Source: Bremia lactucae (lineage: Eukaryota > Oomycota > Peronosporomycetes > Peronosporales > Peronosporaceae). Taken from it: DNA of 64,000 bases. The notes below the pieces were generated by a model, which made no database searches, had not been told where the DNA came from, and was given only the letters and a program-made list of their open reading frames with translations. Shown here one piece after another: positions 61,999 through 64,000 of this stretch. Where the stretch lies: positions 858,879-922,878 of the forward strand of contig NC_090628.1 in the NCBI RefSeq assembly GCF_004359215.1, given 5' to 3'. A program made the translations under genes and the position numbers. Every line of letters starts with the position of its first letter. Positions within the stretch are counted from its first letter, which is position 1.

Positions 61999-63766
61999 AC
62001 TTTGCAGCAAAATCAGCTACCTTGCGCTTCAGTTGACAAATTTTATTCAATTGACAGTGACGATGCGTGTGTAAGAACACAAGTGAGATTCACCTTTGTC
62101 ATCATCTGTAGAAGTCGCGAGGTGAAGCGCCAAGGATTTTACGGGACACCTGTTTGACTGGAAGATATCCGGGCTGCACTATAAAGGCCGTCTTTTACGA
62201 TTTCTTCTGTGGCAAGCGCATTATTTGAACCGCGTCTGCAGAATGCTGTTGACAGCTAAATCGTTGAGTGGATTTTCTTGCAATGTAGAAAGATGGAGCC
62301 AGGTAGAAAAGCGTAGAGATAGCCGCCGGCAAAACCGCTTACCGGAGCACTTGTTTTTAATTGCAAACATAGTACAGCATTCATTCAACATGTGGTATGG
62401 ATGAAAGGTGCGTCATAAGTAAGAATTGAAGAGCTCGAACTTATGAAGGGTCGATCGATTCTTTGCGGGAAAGTGGCAGCCTTAAGCAGTTCATTATAAC
62501 AACAGTTTAAGTGCGCTCATTAGAAGTACCATCTTAACTCATGGTTTGACTTTCACGATGCGTTTCAGCTCACATAATTTATTGCGTATTTATCGTCAGA
62601 AGGGTTGTTACTTATATGCAAACAATAAGACGGTCCATCAAACTAGAATCTTACAGGCACATAACGTTTAGACGCTGTGTTCAAGACGCTTCAGTCCTCA
62701 TTTGTGGTGCTAGATCCAACAAAACGTGATGACTCGCTTTATTGACGAATGGATCAGACACAAATTCGCACTCAAAATGTATGGCACTATAAAATAGCTG
62801 CAACTAGAGTTCGAAAAGAGTCCAACCATAACGTTGTGACAATGACGGCTCATAGAAGACGGCCGTGGTCAGTCTGATAGGCTTTTTGCTTGCTCAACCC
62901 GTCAGACTGACGAAGGGTCTGCTTAAATAAACCGTCAGGCGCTAGCCTGAGAAAGGAAAGCTGTTTGTTGCCAAATCGTGCGATTCCTCAAAACATAAGC
63001 ATCGTCAGAATTTCCCGTAAATATTTCGTTACATTAGAATTGAAGCAGATGTCGCTGATTTAATTAAGGGAACGTCTAGAGGTCTAGACATTTCCTTGAA
63101 TTAATTAGCGGCGTTGATAAAACTACGACGAAAGGGAGGATTTTCTTGCGTTTTGTGTGGGGCTTCATGGAGCAAAGCATGCACAGCAAGGTAAATCTTT
63201 GAAGGATACAGGAGATCAGTTGTTAAAGCAGTTTTATTCTTGGACAGGCGTGATGTCTTTTCCCGTGCAAATAACCTTAAGGACTGCGAAGCGATATAAT
63301 AGTGCAATATCATGTAAATGTCGCTTACTACCCAACTGTCGTGGGATGCCGATAATTTTGAAGCGGATATTCTGAATCTCATTGTCTTCCAGCAGACCGT
63401 TCAGTACACTTCAGCCGTAAAAGAGTTGTGTAACGACTATGTGATATGGGAGCGTCTAATTATTGTCTTGTGTAAAGTCGTGAACAGTTGCAAGAAGAGT
63501 AGAAAGACCAGATATCATTGATGGTGATCATTTCTGGAGATAAAATTTCGAACGCTCTTGTCACGAAACATTCCGGTGGCGTTGGGCTTAAGCGATGAGA
63601 TGGGTTATTGTAGCGCGTAAAATAATATTCGACGGCTCAATAGTCGCACAAGAAAATAATATTTGACTTGCAAGAATGTTTTTTCATAAATTTAATTGGT
63701 CCAATCGCCTTTGTCGCAGCACGACATTTATTTATGAATATGATTTAAGACTTACACTGGCTTTAA
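61999..63766. other. Intergenic region, no gene recognised
   Basis: About 1.8 kb upstream of the transporter. Short frames at 63100-63520 carry no motif. An imperfect inverted repeat lies at 63061-63106. AGACTGACGA/GTCAGTCTGA words recur near 62865-62930. Confidence 0.5.
63061..63106. repeat. Imperfect inverted repeat
   Basis: TAATTAAGGGAACGTCTAGA and, after a two-base loop, TCTAGACATTTCCTTGAATTA form a stem of about 20 bp with few mismatches. Could be a terminator-like hairpin or a remnant of a mobile-element end. Confidence 0.5.
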
Positions 63767-64000
63767 ATCAAGCTGCAAAGGGTGGAGAATAACATCGCCG
63801 GTACCCGATCCTCCCCGCAAGTGGCCAGACACTATGCCGTCCGAATCCTGGGCACAGAAGGATTGGATCCGATTCTTCTCCGAACCGTCTTTAGCCAAAT
63901 TGCGGGCGAATATATTCTGGATATTCGACACCCTGGGGTACAAGGCTTAAAGGAGCATGACAATGACTACTGGACGGTCATTTTCTCCTCGATGAAATGC
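63767..64000 (+). other. Open reading frame running off the right edge
   Basis: The plus frame from 63767 stays open for 78 codons to the window end: NIAGTRSSPQVARHYAVRIL, GTEGLDPILLRTVFSQIAGE, YILDIRHPGVQGLKEHDNDY. Composition looks coding, but no start codon lies near its beginning, so it may be an internal part of a retroelement or gene. Family not recognised. Confidence 0.35.

Noticed and set aside
1..64000. Secreted RxLR or Crinkler effector genes, CRISPR arrays, rRNA or tRNA genes
   Set aside because: No signal peptide followed by RxLR-EER or LFLAK motif, no spaced direct repeats of CRISPR type, and no convincing structural RNA was found on either strand by eye.

Overview
The window looks like a repeat-rich stretch of an oomycete nuclear genome, most likely a Peronosporales species. 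Three things point there. The Ty3/gypsy and Ty1/copia pol domains are of the oomycete type. The few host genes are compact and intronless. Initiator-like TCAYTYY motifs lie a few dozen bases or fewer upstream of host start codons. The species cannot be named from the sequence alone. About 85% of the window is LTR-retrotransposon material, mostly decayed and nested. A 100-N assembly gap lies at 206-305.

Layout: 1-1901, RT/RNase H debris split by the gap, then two tandem LTRs (family A). 2295-8864, a Ty3 element with inverted LTRs (family B) and a palindromic interior. 9100-13590, a 5'-truncated Ty1/copia element on the minus strand. 13592-21430, a Ty3 element with direct family B LTRs, PBS and PPT; its RT-RNase H block and a piece of gag are each inverted in place, and it carries an antisense ORF region after integrase. 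21431-22760, unclassified GC-rich DNA. 22760-26926, a decayed minus-strand Ty3 element. 26940-33757, a chromodomain Ty3 element whose two halves face opposite ways. 33758-35230, remnant of an unrecognised gene, split by a family A LTR. 35251-35733, a duplicated promoter and first codons of the TMEM41-like gene. 35734-41618, a chromodomain Ty3 element with two LTRs.

The host gene island is 42065-46518. It holds a TMEM41/VTT-family membrane protein and a tandem pair of mitochondrial-type proteins. The downstream copy has a DUF4460-like (HPD-containing) region; the upstream copy has lost it. From 46750 to 60142 retroelements resume, including an inverted second copy of the unrecognised gene remnant with its attached Ty3 element. 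An intact MFS sugar transporter (60412-61998, minus) and intergenic DNA close the window, with an open frame running off the right edge.

The most unusual theme is repeated internal inversion of retroelement modules. The same protease|RNase H junction occurs twice, inside a block that looks identical over about 1.1 kb. A smaller inversion in the 13.6-21.4 kb element has CGTTG/CAACG at its ends. Possible explanations are autointegration or template switching during reverse transcription, inverted-repeat recombination, or assembly error; long reads could separate the last from the others. One arrangement (2295-8864) would fold into a long hairpin RNA if transcribed. Coordinates of decayed elements are approximate, and family calls rest on motif recognition, not database searches.
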